DNA of 64,000 nt from Dioscorea cayenensis subsp. rotundata (taxonomy: Eukaryota > Streptophyta > Magnoliopsida > Dioscoreales > Dioscoreaceae): positions 5,235,622 through 5,299,621 of the forward strand of contig NC_052489.1 of assembly GCF_009730915.1 (NCBI RefSeq), read 5' to 3'. Within the stretch, counting starts at the first letter, position 1; every line of letters begins with the position of its first letter. This document shows positions 1-13,404 of the stretch, one piece after another. The translations under genes were made by a program, and so were the position numbers. The notes under the pieces are model-generated. The model was given only the letters and a program-made list of their open reading frames with translations, was not told where the DNA came from and ran no database searches.

Positions 1-1450
1 CTTTTTTGTGTTATAACCCTTGTTTTAGAAGAAACATGTGTTCTCAATTCATTACTTTTTGGTTTAGGTGTAAAAAACCTCTCCATATCTACAAAATTAA
101 CCATTAACACAATTAATAATTAATAACTAAAATAACAAATAATACAATTTAAAAACTTTACACAATTCAAAATTTAATTCAATTATTTGATACAATAATT
201 ATTTAAAAATATGCATAAATAAATCACAGTGATACACATAACATATGCATTCTCCCCGACTTCACATTGGAGTTTTGCATAAATAAATAAATACAAATAA
301 AGTTTTTTCAATTATTAATATCACAAGTAATGTAAATAAAAACTTTAATATAATAAAAAAATTAATTTTTTTAGAAACACTCTGGGAGCATATTACAAAA
401 ATAATATAATTAAACAACTTACACAATAGAAACTGGTGTATACTTTCGATTTTAAAGGTTTTATGGACATTTATTGCATAAATAAATAAGTGCAATTAAA
501 GTTTTTCAATTATTAATATCATAAGTGATATAAATAAAAACTTAAATATAATAAAAATTTTAAATTTGTTCCTTGAAACACTATGGGAGCAGATTTAAAA
601 AACTTTTGGCAGAACACTTGGCTTTTCACTACCTGCGAATTAATCCAAATAAGAAGATATCAGACAATTGTGATAATTTTATTAAAAAAAACAACCAAAT
701 AACAAATTATTGAACAATCAAATTAAAAAAAAATAACAAAACTATGATAAACTAAATAGTAACATTATATATACTTATGTGAAAAACAAACTTATACCAA
801 GAAAGAGAATTGTTATTCATCTTCATTAAAATATGGGCAATATATATGAATGCCATCATTTAATTTCTTCTATTTTAGATTTTTCATCTCTTCTACAATT
901 GTCTATTCATCTTCCCATAAACCCAATCTATATCATTTAATAAATATGAAACTATTGGTAATTTTTAAAAAAATAAAGTCCACATTGTAATTTAATGTAA
1001 TGTCAAATAAATGTTGCTAATTTTTTATTCATTTAATTATAATATTTTTTTATTAACAACACAATTTTCTTATTTTTCATATTTTATGTAATACTAAATA
1101 AATATTGTTTATTTTTTTCTAAACAAATAATTCCAAATAAATTTAGCAAAAAGTTTCGATTTCTAAAGGTCATATGTTTCCATGAGTAGGTCATATTAAA
1201 TGTTTACTATAAAACTAACTTAATACCCATGATAAAATCAATTCTATTAAATCTTATATGTTTATAAATTTTTTTTTAAAAAAGAGTTTAAAAATCTACC
1301 TTGAAACCCTGTAATCAAATTATCATCCGTTTTCATTAGAAGATTTTATTTAATCCTATATTTTTTTCATTTTTAATATTTAATATATTACCAAATAAAT
1401 ATCGTTAAATATTTTTTAAACCAAAAACTTTAAAAAATAGAAAAGTTTTA
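1..1450. other. AT-rich intergenic DNA with degenerate repeats
   Basis: No supportable gene is visible; the open frames are short and low-complexity. Two related blocks lie in tandem at roughly 255-410 and 460-600. Both hold 'gcataaataaataa', 'caattattaatatca' and 'cactctgggagca/cactatgggagca'. The stretch at about 600-960 is clearly related to 50080-50470 near the other end of the window, sharing for example 'cttatgtgaaaaacaaa' and 'atccaaataagaa'. I read this as dispersed AT-rich repeat DNA of unknown class. Confidence 0.6.
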
Positions 1451-2501
1451 GGGTCCGTTTGATACGCAAAATGCTGAGGTACACCACAACACAACTTCTC
1501 GTGTTCTTTGTTTGGTTTGTTCAAAAGTTAAGAGTACAACACAAGAGGATGTTAGAGTACAACACAAGTAGTTAAAATTTTTGTATCACCAAAACCTCGG
1601 TACAAAAATTTTATCGTGGTACAGCATAATTAAAGACTAAATTACCCTTAATAAAGAATAAAAATTACAATCATCTCATCAAGTCCCTGACCTTGCACCT
1701 CTCTCTCTCGCCCCCAAACCCAATTTCTCATCTTCATAGTCCGCTTCTCCCACTTCCTCACCCTATCCCTTTCCTCCTTTTTTTCTCTCGTCTCTCTCAA
1801 ATTTTAGGGTCTTTTTGAAATTTTAGGGTTTCAGGGACTCTAGAGATATCGGTTAAAAATTCATGCTGAAAAAACACATGCTGAGATTATAAGTTTTTTA
1901 TCTATTTCATTCAATAACTTAATAAACAAGGGATTTAATTATATTTATGATAGATTTAGTGTTATATTACTGTATTTTGTAGTTTTCCTAATGCTTTTTA
2001 TGTTTTCATTTCAATTTAAATTATATAATTTTTTTAATGTAAGATCAATATCTTAAAATTAAAATTTTGAATCATAAAAATTAACATAATTTTTTAATAT
2101 TTCTATCCAAAAAATTAAAAATTTAAATAGTATAAAAAAAATATAAATCTCTTTATATCTTAAATTTTTGAATTATAGATATGATTTTCATAGACATATG
2201 AAACATAACCGAATTTATCATGTATTTTTTAACAAGAAATTAATTTTGAATATATTTTGAAAATTAAAAAAATATATAATTCTAATTTACTAAGTTGATT
2301 AATTATAAAAATATTTAATTAAAAATATTGAAAACTAGAGCTTGTTGTGAAGTTGTTTATTGTAAAACAAAGTATAAAGGTTATTAGAAGTAATTTTATA
2401 ATATTTTTGTTCAGTAATCGAGAAGCTATCCATAAAATATCAAAAATGGTACAAGACAAATAGTTGTGCTTTACTACAACTATTTGTTTTGTTTCTAACG
2501 G
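1451..2501 (+). mobile_element. Non-autonomous PIF/Harbinger-like element, copy 1
   Basis: The left end begins 'gggtccgtttgatacg' right after TTA, and a matching TTA follows the right end at 2502-2504, as expected for the 3-bp target site of PIF/Harbinger elements. Repeated 'acaacacaag/gtacaacacaag' words lie close to both ends. The interior has a CT-rich stretch (1690-1800) and long AT-rich DNA, with no transposase. A reverse-orientation relative lies at 49016-49852. The family is inferred from terminus style and target site; exact ends are uncertain by a few bases. Confidence 0.5.
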
Positions 2502-2504
2502 TTA

Positions 2505-3150
2505 ATATGAAATCAATGCCACATTAAATATATGCAAAATAAATAAATAAATAAATAAATAAATCTTCCTAAAAACCATCCTCTAATTACCATTCGTTTT
2601 CATTAGAACATTCTATTAAATATATAATATAAAACCGATTTAATGACCATGATGAAATCAATGTTAATTAAAATTTTCAAATATTAATACCATATTTAAT
2701 ATAAATGAAAATATTAAAATTATTCTGTAGTTTATACATCTACGTTAGTATGTATAGATTTTGTTAAAAAAAAAAAGTGGTTGTCACGAGGGCAACCATA
2801 TCATTAGTGCACCGAACTTGAGAAATGAATTCAATACATTTATCATTACTCAAACCCTAAATAGTAAACCACAACAATTTGGGTTTAGATAATAAAAAAA
2901 GTTAATTTTTTTAAAATAAATAAAGTTTTCTATTCTAGTTTGAGAGGAATAAAATCCTAACGGACAACGAAGACTAATTTACAATTGATTTCCGTAGTTA
3001 AGAATATTTATTTATTAATTTTAATTTGTTAAATTAAATATTTAATATATTTAGTTAAATATTTAAATTTAAAAAAAAAATATTCTAGGCTAAGTGAGTT
3101 TCTGTAATTTTAAATAATTTGAGGATAAAATAAAAATAAAACTCTTCAAG
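2505..3150. other. AT-rich intergenic DNA upstream of the SURP/CID gene
   Basis: This stretch contains an (AAAT)n run at about 2538-2563 and AT-rich spacer. No gene is visible. It should include the promoter of the forward gene starting near 3.2 kb, but I could not choose a single convincing TATA box. Confidence 0.5.
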
Positions 3151-3189
3151 GGGTATTATGCAAAATTCTTCAGGAAAAACTCGAAACTC

Positions 3190-4293
3190 TTCGCCCTAAA
3201 CAGCGTTTGGTAGTCCGGCATCTCAAAAATCGGAACTTTTTCCATCTTTCTCTCTTCCGGCGGGTCGCCGGCGGGCAACTTCGATGATCCTTCCGGCCTC
3301 CAAGGTCTCCCTGAAGTGCCACCTACTTTACGCCGGTGAGCACTTCGACCTGATGTTTCTATCATTACACCCCTTTTTCCCTCAAGAGTAGCTTCTTGGG
3401 ATTCTATTTCCATGTTTTTCTAGGGCATGTGAGAAAGAACGGAAGTAGGAATCATCAATTGATCTTTTAGGTTCGATTTTCAGCGATTGTTCTTCCAATT
3501 ATTCCTTGTTCTTTATTTTAGTTGAATTTCTTGTTGTTGTTTCCCTAAAAACTGTTTTATTTTGGTTGTCATGTGCTGTGTTATTGATCTTTGGTGGATT
3601 ATTTTTCTTGAATTTCGCATCTGATTAATTTGCAAGATTTTCATTTTCAAGGGTGAGTATTTCTAAATTATTTTGGCTTGCAACCTGGCCTCTTGATTTT
3701 GATATTAGAATTAGAATGAAAAAAATTTAATTATTGACCTTTTTTTGGACATGCAACTACTTTCATGTATTTCTTCCTCATTTATGATATTATGGTAGCT
3801 TGTGGCTAAAAATACTTTTGCAAATGTATAGTGTTGCACAAGTATATTTCTCAAGTTAATATGTTTCGTTTAGATGATTGTGCAGTTTGGATGTAACCTT
3901 TTAATTTGGAAGTAATCATTTCATTTTTATGACTTGGTGTATAAGTTTGATTTTCATAGCACATTTTGTATCATGACCTAAAATTATTGGTCAACCAAAA
4001 GTCTTGAGCATAAATGAAGAAATCCTGTTTGAGTTATGTTTTGTTTTAGACAAATTCAGTTATGGTTATCTATTCCATTTTGCTCCTATGCCACTAACCA
4101 ATTCAAGCTGGATCGATTTATCTTAGGATTGACTAACTGTGACTGCTCTAGGATTAACTAACTTACTCACGCTAAATCATGCTAAATTCAGTTAGCTGAT
4201 CTACATAAATGACAAATACCTAATGGTTGCTGTTATTTTCTGATTCAGTGTGTTGAGGAGCTAGTAAGATTCTTTCTTTATCGTTGGATATTA
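3190..4293 (+). other. Predicted 5' leader of the SURP/CID gene, with a leader intron
   Basis: GC- and CT-rich sequence at about 3190-3333 stands out from the AT-rich surroundings and looks like a transcribed plant leader. A candidate donor sits near 3333 ('gccggtgagc'). A good acceptor with a pyrimidine-rich tract ('ttttctgattcag') ends at 4248, leaving a 45-nt second leader exon before the ATG at 4294. There is no ATG in that second leader exon. The intron of about 0.9 kb is inferred from these signals only; transcript data would settle it. A reverse open frame over 3156-3413 is regarded as a shadow. Confidence 0.4.
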
Positions 4294-7239
4294 ATGGATC
4301 GACAACCGCACGAGTACGCAGCGGCAATGGCCTTCACACAGCACCAACAACAACAATCTGGCATGCAACAGCAGTATGGTTTCCATCCACAGCAGCAGCA
4401 GTACCCCCAGCAGTTTCCACAGCAGGCTCATGCCCCTTTCCTCCCATCTCATCCCTCACTCCAACAACTACCTTTCCATCGCCAAATGGCTCCACAGCAA
4501 CAATTTTTTCCTCATCACCACCATCCTCTTGTCCATCTTCAACAACCACCACAACCACCTCCTGCCTTTGCTCCTCATATGCCTCCTCACATGACACCAC
4601 CTTATATGCAGCCATTTGATGCAGTCCCTCCACCAGCTGCACCTCCTTCTGATCCCGAACTACAGAAACGAATTGATAAGTCAGTGGAATACGCAGCAAA
4701 GAATGGCCCTGAGTTTGAAGCTATGATCCGTGAAAAGCAACATGATAACCCTGCTTATAGCTTTCTTTTTGGGGGTGAGGGACATGCCTACTACCGGTAT
4801 AAGCTATGGCTATCTACAAGACCACCCAGCTCTGCCTTCAACCCTGCTTACCCTTCCTCCATGCAAATGATGTCTTCACCACATAATCCTATGTTAAATC
4901 CATCTGCTCTTAGTCCTTCCCCTTTGGGTGGAGCTCAAGCATCCATAATGGCCCAACCGCAGTTGCAGCAGCCTCCTTTTCCTCCCTATTATGATCCGCA
5001 CCAGCAGCCTCCACACTCCCAACCTATGATGGCCCAAGCTCGAACTGATTATGACACTTCAGCAAAGTCTTTTAAGGGCCTATCCGGTCCTCTTCCATCT
5101 GATGTTGCAGCTGAGCTTAACGGTGTGTTGAACAATCTGAATGGCACCAAAGAGTCAATTAAGGGTGCCAAGATTTGGTTCATGCAAAGATCACCTTTTG
5201 CACCTGCTCTGGCTGAAGCTCTTAGGGATAGGATTTTTGCTCTTGATGATTCAGAGAGACAGCTCCATATTGTCTTCTTGGCCAATGATATTCTCTTTGA
5301 CAGGTCCTTTTCTCCTTCCTTTCAGTTTGTCCACACATCATAAGAGTTATTTTGCTTTTGTTTCTGAACATAATTGGAATATCCTGTGCTTAAGCTGTTA
5401 TTATATGTTTATCTGCTGTGACTTATACTTTCTTGGGGTTTGTTTGTGATTACTCTTTTTTACTGAATACTTTTAATGTTAAGTTAATGTTTGTGTTGTT
5501 AATTATAATATATAATTCATATCATCCAATGAGCTTGTGATTCAAATTTATTGCTGTTGTTCTCTAGCTATTGTAAACCTATGGGAGCCAACCTGATTAT
5601 GCATTGTTTTGTTGTGATGTACCACTCACTATGTTTCCTTGTGCTTAATATGATGCATGTTATACAGCCTGCAAAGGAGGGTCAATATGCGAGAACTTGA
5701 TAATGAGGCACATGCATTCAAACCTGTCTTGGGAGCAATGCTCGCTAGAATTTATAATAATCCACACAACAAAGATGCAAATCAGTCTCGATTGGAGAAG
5801 ATCTTACAATTTTGGGCTTCAAAGGAAGTGTATGACCCAGAAACCATTGGTCGCCTTGAGCAAGAAATGACAGGTGGACTATCACTGCGGTTACCAAGGG
5901 AAGAGTCAACTGCATTGGATCCATCAGGTATATCTCTAGTCCATCCCCTTTTCATTTTTGTGGAAGTGCGGTATAGAAGCTGACTCCTCTTTGCATAGAA
6001 AATCCTGGTAGTAATTCAATTCATAAAGTTAAGGCATTACCCCTCATTGAAATTCTGATTCTTTTCATTTCTGTTTGTTATACATACTAGCATGTGATAA
6101 CAGTGATTTTGCTTCTGCAAATCTTTATTGTGCCCTAGGTTGTGAGACCATTCATTCTTTTTACAGCCCGAAGCCTTCGAAAGTATTCTTGATACTTAGG
6201 ATATCGCTATCTTTAAGTTTGATCCAAGAATGCATGTGAAAAAAATTAAGATATCGTTAGTTGTCCCCTTGACAAGGCCATAGAAATATTCTATGGAATC
6301 CTTAAACAAATTTTTTCAGTCTTCGTTATAACTGTTACTGTTGCTGGACTTCAAGCCAACTGAAAACCTCCCATCATATGATATATCTGGTTGTTCTAAA
6401 GTAGAAGGATTTGATTTTCCTCCAATTCTGAACTTACTTGTAAGAAATGTAGTATTTAATTGAGAGTTCAAACTCCAGGATTGCATCAAACACTGTCACA
6501 GTGGCAGCCTGAGAAGCAACACTCCACACCGGGGTCTCTAGAGGAAAAGGAAACTGAGATGCAGTTACCCCACGGTGCAGTCCCTCCGCCCCAATTTGCA
6601 CCTCCTATGGCTCAGCCATATCACCAAGTACCTGCTGGCATGTATCCGCCTGTGGCACAAGCACCATTCCCAGGGCCCCTACCTATCCCACCTGCTGTTC
6701 CTCCAACTGCCAATGTTGCTGCTGATAAAACCCCACCACCCTACCCTCTCTTTCCTCCGGGCCTTATCCCCGGCATGGTCAGGAAGATGCAGATCGGCAG
6801 TGGTGTTCCATACTCACCAATGAGTCCTCTGGACATTCCCACTGCGATTCCACCATCCACTGTACCACAATCTGAAATTCTTGAGCAGGTCTCAAAGTTC
6901 TTCAAGGACATTGGAGAAGTGAATCCATCGGAAGGTCCAATGAAGCGATCTGAGTCTAATGATGAAGATGATGAGTATGAGCGTGAGCCCCCTGTTCGCA
7001 AGGGCGGTGCTTGTATCCCTCCGCCACCAAACTTGCAGCAGGTGGACCCAGAAACGGGCATGTTCGCTGATGGGAGTATTGATCGCAAGTCAGGATCAAG
7101 CGGCTCGGGACGTCTGGGATTAGGAGCCACTGCAAATCCTAATGAGGTCAGTCAATACGATGATGTTTATACTTCATACCGCAAGCAAAGAAGTACCAGC
7201 TACCATTCATCGATGAGTGCTAGAGCTTCTGCAAGGTGA
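4294..7239 (+). CDS. SURP and CID domain protein (CHERP-like putative splicing factor)
   Basis: The coding exons are 4294-5303, 5668-5927 and 6467-7239, joined at CAG|GT..AG borders. The phases close to 2043 nt, or 680 aa. Residues 1-120 are rich in Gln, His and Pro. A SURP (SWAP) module follows at about 121-172, with the typical pattern of Phe-Glu near '[13 protein letters not shown]' and 'NPAYSFLF'. A CID/RPR domain lies at about 263-420 and spans the first intron ('[13 protein letters not shown]', then '[16 protein letters not shown]'). The C-terminal part is Pro-rich, with an acidic/basic stretch and a Ser/Arg tail. SURP+CID is the architecture of animal CHERP and plant relatives, which act in nuclear pre-mRNA splicing and contact the RNA polymerase II C-terminal domain. 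The G-patch of animal CHERP is not obvious. The start is the first ATG after the leader acceptor, and the gene looks intact. The function is taken from the family. Confidence 0.9.
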
Positions 7240-7808
7240 TGAAAGTTGATGTTTTTTTGGTTTCATTACTGGAACTTCCTAATGTTCTATTTAGAGTTCT
7301 GATGATCAATACAATCATGGAACGTTTATGTTCTCCTGGAAATTTGTGTAAGCTCACATTTTGCTTGTTATGTGGTCTTATATTTTGAAGTTAATGATGC
7401 TCCTTTGTGAGGTCTTGTGCTAGATTAATAGCTCTCACTATTTGGACTATCTTGATTGCCTGTGAAACCGCTTATGTTTGCTTTTCTAAAATCCTTCTCA
7501 GCTTGCTGCTTGCCCATGAAAATTTAAATCCTTTTTCAAATTATTTCCATAATTGAAAGAAGAGGAAATTCTATCATTGCATCTTCTTTCATTTCCTTAA
7601 TTCATAAAGCAATAGAACAATCTTTCAAACTTAAAAATTCCAGAAAACAAAAAAGGCAGCAGATATGAAGCACAGTTGTGCGCAATATTCCTGAATCTTC
7701 ACAGTTGCTGATAGTCTTGAAGTTGTAAAGAAAATGCAAAAAAAAACATAAAAAAGTTCGGCTTGTGAGTTTTCTCTATGTATCCTTTAAGAAGAAGGCA
7801 TCGAGTGG
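7240..7808. other. Shared 3' region between two convergent genes
   Basis: The forward SURP/CID gene ends at 7239 and the reverse LpxD-like gene ends at 7809. The 570 bp between them should hold both 3' UTRs and polyadenylation regions. It is AT-rich, with no other gene visible. Confidence 0.6.
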
Positions 7809-10800
7809 CTATCCTTTAGACACACCATCCTTCAACAATGTACGCATTTTAACAGCTTGGCGGCGCCATTCATGGATTGGTACCTGTGCAGCAAATAATA
7901 ATGGAAACGGTAACAACAACTGTTAATGTGTTGGATCACATGACTAATACCGTCTTATAGAATATCACCACCCTTACCGCCGGAAAACCACCATAATCAC
8001 CAGACTCTTTGATATCCTTTGTTACAGAGCTATTTGCAGCAAGCTGAACCTGATCCAAGCAAGCATTTCAGGAAACCCTTAATCATACACGCACCATATC
8101 AGAGATTAGATAAAAAGGAAAAGAAAGAATCATAATAGAACAATGACAGGAACATACTCCACAAAAATTATGTTGAAATAACACTAATTGTCGGTGGAAA
8201 GAAAAATAGTTTCACCCAATTGAATAAATTGCACACAATCTGAATAGATCTAATCAACTGGATTTTGTGCTAATGAGCAAATTGAAAAGACCTACAGAGC
8301 GAAAAAACTCTTTGCTTGCTTTTGGTTGTGACTGCTAATCATAAAATATAAAATTGAGGTTAACTACAGAGTTCCATCAAAATTTGAGCATGTATATAGA
8401 TAGATTGCAGTTCAAATCTAAAGAAACCCAATACTTGTGACAGTTTGATGAAATCACTAGGGTTTAATGAGGTTCCTGAGCGAAATACCTTTGAAGCAAT
8501 GGAGACATGATCTCGAACAGCAACCCTTCCTCCTAAGGTTACATAATCTCCAATCCTGCAAACAATAACTTGTAGATTTTAACTCATGGAATCTCCAATT
8601 CAGTTTTCTTTTATTATTAAATAACTAAATTGAAAAAAAATTGCATACGTTGCAGAACCAGCAATGCCAACTTGTCCACAGAGCATACAACATTTTCCAA
8701 CAACTACATTGTGACCAATCTGCAGATAAAAACAAAAAACTGTAAAATTTCAACAAAAACTGCAATGAATTTCAGGACCAAAAATTGTTTTTGCCGGGGT
8801 TTGAACCAACCTGCACTAGATTATCAATTTTAGTATGATCTCCCACAACTGTGTCTCTCCAGCTGTGAAGAAAATGAATCAAAGAATGCATAATCAGAAG
8901 AAATCTCAAGTCATGTATCAATCATATTAACTTACAATGATGATCTATTTGCAAGTGTGCTAAAAATAATAATAATTTTGAATGCTCTTTTGTGAATGAC
9001 AGGGAGGAAAATCAATTAAACAGAATATGATTACTAGTGAATGATTACAACATAACTCACCTGCCCCTGTCAATGCATGAGTTTGCACCTATCTCCACAT
9101 AGCCTCCAATTCTTACATGTAGTAACTGATAGAAACAAATATATAAAACAGTTATTATAAAAGCCTAAACCATCCAATCTGCCTCCTCAAGGATATAAAT
9201 TTGGAAGCTCAAATGTAAGAATGCAATCCAAATCCAGATATAGATAACACTTAATTGATAAATATTACAAAGCTAAGCCCGAGTCCCATATACAGATCTT
9301 GTTGAAGATCTTAAAATATTGAGGATTACTATTTCAGCTGCAAGTCAAGAATACTAAAGAAATTTCTAAGATAGACAACCGTTAGCAAAAATTAGAATGT
9401 GCTTCAGATCAAGTCTCTTTTGATTTTGCTAAATGCATGGGAAATATGTAAATAAAATGAAAATAATCACTAGTGAAATAATAAATAAAAATAAGGACAA
9501 ATTTTCAATAATAACCACATCTACCGCCCGCAAAAAATAACTAAAAACCTACATTTATTCAAAGAGTATAAACCCAAAAGAACCTAGAGTATAACTGTAT
9601 AAGCTTGAGAATCAAAAGAAATACAATGCATTTGATAATTAATTATAGGAGGTTTCAGCATAATGTGAAAAACAAGTACAGCATGCAATATTCTGTCTAT
9701 TCTGTCATCATTTAGATGGGGTTGAAAATGAAGTAGAAGGTGCAATTGAATGAATGGGATGTGGAAAGACATAGCAAATCCCATTGATAGTCTTAATGCG
9801 AAACGAAGATTGAGCCAAGGAAGTTCTAAATAAAGTCATAAGAAATATTGGTCCAACTAAAACTATGTTAAGTGATCACAGAAATCATGCCTAAAGCCAT
9901 TAACTTATACCTGCTTCATTTAAATTTGGATGGTGAGGGAATGAAGAATGTAATGTCAGTAAAGTATCTTTGCACCTGACACATTTTTTATTGACATATT
10001 AATAAGTGATTTAATTCTCAGTTATGATTCAATGAAGATCAACCCCAAGATAACTGGGTTGCGGAAAGTTTAGCTGATTGCTTGAGCATCAGATAACAGC
10101 CATATGCTTTGTTTATGAAATTTGATAGGGCACACATTTGGTTCTAGAGTCAAGTTAATAATGGAAAACAAAAATAAATTTGCAGTAAGTAAAGGAAAAA
10201 AATTGTAAACAGCTAAATAGCTAATGACAATATCATATAAACTAAAATTTTAAATGAGGCAATGGGTCGGGGAGCACCAACTTGGGGCTTCTTTTGTACA
10301 CATCCCTCCCCATCTATGAAAAATCCAAAACCTGTTGATGAATAAAATTGATAAGTTCTTAAGAAATGACTATTACATTTCCAGAAAGAAGTATATGATA
10401 AAAGAAGCCAGCAGGACTTAGAAAGACAAATGTTCTAGTCTCAAGTCTCCTATCTTCTTAATAGCATATCCACTCAGTGTCTCCTTAGATCATCATCCAG
10501 TAATTAAGTGTTCAAATGAGTTGAAAGTTTGCTGCTTATGCCCAGATATGAACTATGAAGTAGATCCTTAGTTCTTCCCGTAGTTCTCTCCTTGGTGGAA
10601 CTCTTAAGTCCATTTATATCTTTCCGATTCTTAAAATACAATATTCCTTGCAAAATACCAAGTACGCTTGTATTTTTCAGAAAAGTTGCTATCACAAACA
10701 AGAAAAGGACAACTTTTCAATATTTGACACCACCTATTCTAGCCCGTGAGACTCATTCGGAAAATTTTAGTAAATCATATCATACTACTACCAATCCAGT

Positions 10801-12733
10801 GAAAGTTGAGTATTTACAAATCTCTAAAGAACTTTTTTTATAAGAGGCATAAACTTCAATCGAATTCACACTGCAAATCACTTTGTATTTATTACATAAA
10901 TTTAGTAATGGAGTCTATCAAATCCAAGAACTACCAATAAACTGGTCATAACTAGCATCTAAAGTGTACAATATAATAATGCACAAAGTATAAATTACTG
11001 ATCCATATACCAATAGGCCTCAAGTTTATTATATCACATGGTGATGCCATTGCATAATCGATTTTAGAACAAGAAATATAAAGGGAAACATATGGTTCAT
11101 ATGGATGACAGAATTGCCTTTGACAGTCATGAAGAAATAGAGACATCATGGCATTTTCTAGTTGCATAAAGGATTCAAGAAACGCCATAATTACTATTAC
11201 CATCTTGACCTATGCATACGCCATTATGGATTATACATGATGCGCCAATAGAGCAATTAGACAGCACCACATTATACCTAAAATAATCAGCACTCAGATT
11301 AGCAGATGCGATGGGTTATATAATCACATTTTCAGTAAACCTGCATCACATCCACATATTACCAGCCATGAAATTCACTAAATTACATTCTTGCACTCTT
11401 AAAGAATATACATGAACAAAAGATTTGCAGATTTTGGATGTCCATAATCTGAAAGTCATTTAGGGAAGAGAAATGAGACCAAAACCCAGTAGCCCATGTC
11501 ATTGAAGTAACGAGTGAAAATCATACCCGATTTTGGTTGACTGCCCTACGGATACAGAAGGCCCAACTACAGCTCCAGAGCCAATGTGAACATCCATAGC
11601 AAGTACAGAATTCTCATGAATTATGGCACCGGCTTCTATGAATGCACTAGGATCAACACAAGCAGTTGAGTGAAATAGCCCGCCCCCATTAGGCCATTTC
11701 TTAAATTCTGGCATGCCAGTAGCATTTCCATCTTCTGTTATACAAACAAATATTAATAGCACATAGAACCATCAAAATTAAAATTTTATAGTTTCTAATT
11801 AAGTAATAACCTGGAAAATTTAATAAATAAGTGTTATATCATGTACAAAAACAGTTTACACTTTACATGTCTAACCACAAGATTGAATTTAGAATCTTAT
11901 ATCATGTGCATAAACCCACTATGCTTTGTACCTGCATCACATCGTCCCTTTTTATTTCTCCATTTTCTTTCATTTTCCTAGATGTTTTAAGATGGGGAAG
12001 GTCTTCTCTCCCCACTTGTATTAATAATACTGACAGATACACTAACACCTATATTTTTCTGATCTCCAACGCTTCAACTAAAATTAAACAGCCCAAAAAA
12101 AAAAAGACAAAATTGAAAAACCCTCTGCATTTATATTTATTCAGAATCCTCTATCATAAGCAATCCACCAACATTCAATGTTGAAGACACTCAGCTCATT
12201 GGTTCCCATTCCCTCGAGTATCACAATATGGTTGCAACTCTATCCTAGCATCCATCAGCATGACTTCCCACAAGTAAAGAGTAGCCAAAACAGAATAGGA
12301 TTTATCCAAATTTACACATGGAGATCACTAATGAGATCTAGAAACAAAGCCATTTGCTTTTCTTTAGCACCTCCTACATCAATATAATATCTATGCCAAT
12401 AAACTCAGTTAATTTAAAAAAAAAAAAACCAACTTTGAAACAAAATTTCCTCGTCATATACTAAAATCAAAGTGTGAGTATGTTTCATTGTGCCCTAACA
12501 TAATTAAACAACAAAAAGTCAACAGGAACAAATTATATATCATTTCTGAAATCAAATAGCAAAAATTTTAGCGAGAAATGATCAAACGGAGAAGAAATCA
12601 ACTTACTTGGATCATCAGAGGAAGACGTGATAGATTTAAGCCGGTGAGGAAAACAAGAGGGAGGATGCTCCACTCTGAAAACACTCTTGGTCATGAGAGC
12701 TCCAGACACCCGCCAAGAACTCCGCAGCATCAT
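7809..12733 (-). CDS. LPXD: Mitochondrial UDP-3-O-acylglucosamine N-acyltransferase (LpxD-type)
   Basis: Ten coding exons on the reverse strand, in transcript order: 12733-12607, 11734-11527, 11277-11201, 10331-10282, 9125-9061, 8862-8811, 8719-8649, 8555-8489, 8049-7978 and 7883-7809. All junctions are GT..AG and phases close to 864 nt, or 287 aa. The N-terminus ([14 protein letters not shown]...) is Arg/Ser-rich and lacks acids, like a mitochondrial presequence. The rest is a left-handed beta-helix of hexapeptide repeats, for example '[17 protein letters not shown]' and '[17 protein letters not shown]'. The motif '[12 protein letters not shown]' carries the His that is catalytic in bacterial LpxD. 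The enzyme N-acylates UDP-3-O-acylglucosamine in a lipid A-like pathway that plants keep in mitochondria. The C-terminal '[12 protein letters not shown]' is the usual ending. Two adjacent ATGs exist at the start; I took the first. The gene looks intact. Confidence 0.93.
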
Positions 12734-12777
12734 GATCTCTTGCAAGGAAGAAGAGAAACGAGTTGAGGACCTGAGGC

Positions 12778-12779
12778 AT

Positions 12780-12810
<31 letters not shown>

Positions 12811-12812
12811 GG
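12778..12812. repeat. (GA)n microsatellite in the leader of the LpxD-like gene
   Basis: An uninterrupted GA run of about 12 units on the + strand reads as a CT repeat in the 5' leader of the reverse-strand gene, 45-75 bp before its ATG. CT/GA tracts are common in plant leaders and core promoters. Confidence 0.85.
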
Positions 12813-13404
12813 GAAATTTTATATTAACCCCTGTGACCTTTTAATTTTTGAAAACATCCCTTGAATTATTTTTATTTAACTCTTTATCAAATAAAACCAC
12901 CCTCTTTATCATAATTAAAAAGCCAAACATGCCGGAAAAAGATAGACTTGGTTCATTTATATTAAAAAAATAGTGTGTGTTCATTTATATCTATATCTAT
13001 TAAACCATAAATTTATGTGACAATTTATATAAAATTGAAGAGGAATTCAAGATGAATTCAAGATGATGGTTTTTTAACTTTTCTTCATTGCTGACATGCA
13101 CAAAAATTCAAATTCAAAACCTTACTTTGATTCAAAACACCTAGAGTTTGTAATAATAGTTTTTTTAAATATCTTAAGAACTTTTTACTTTATTTTTTTT
13201 AAAAATACGCACTGTAAAATTTATTAACAAAATCAGTGGAATTTCAGCTATTCATTCATCCAGTTATTGCCGCTTTGTTTAATCAATTGTTTGACAAAAA
13301 GATTAACCCTTTAGCTGCACAATTTAAGCTGAAGACAATAGATAAGCATAAGAGGCCAACTGCTCACATTCTCAGTCCTCTAACATCCTCATTTGTCAAC
13401 CTGA
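12813..13404. other. Intergenic DNA between the LpxD-like and mobile-domain genes
   Basis: AT-rich sequence that should contain the promoter of the LpxD-like gene on its right border and the 3' UTR of the mobile-domain gene on its left-pointing end. No other gene was found. Confidence 0.5.

Noticed and set aside
3156..3413. Reverse open frame of 85 aa
   Set aside because: It overlaps the GC-rich leader of the forward SURP/CID gene, has no recognised domain and no other support; judged a shadow.
4334..4699. Reverse open frame of 121 aa rich in Val/Glu
   Set aside because: It is the antisense of the Gln/Pro-rich first exon of the SURP/CID gene; composition explains it.
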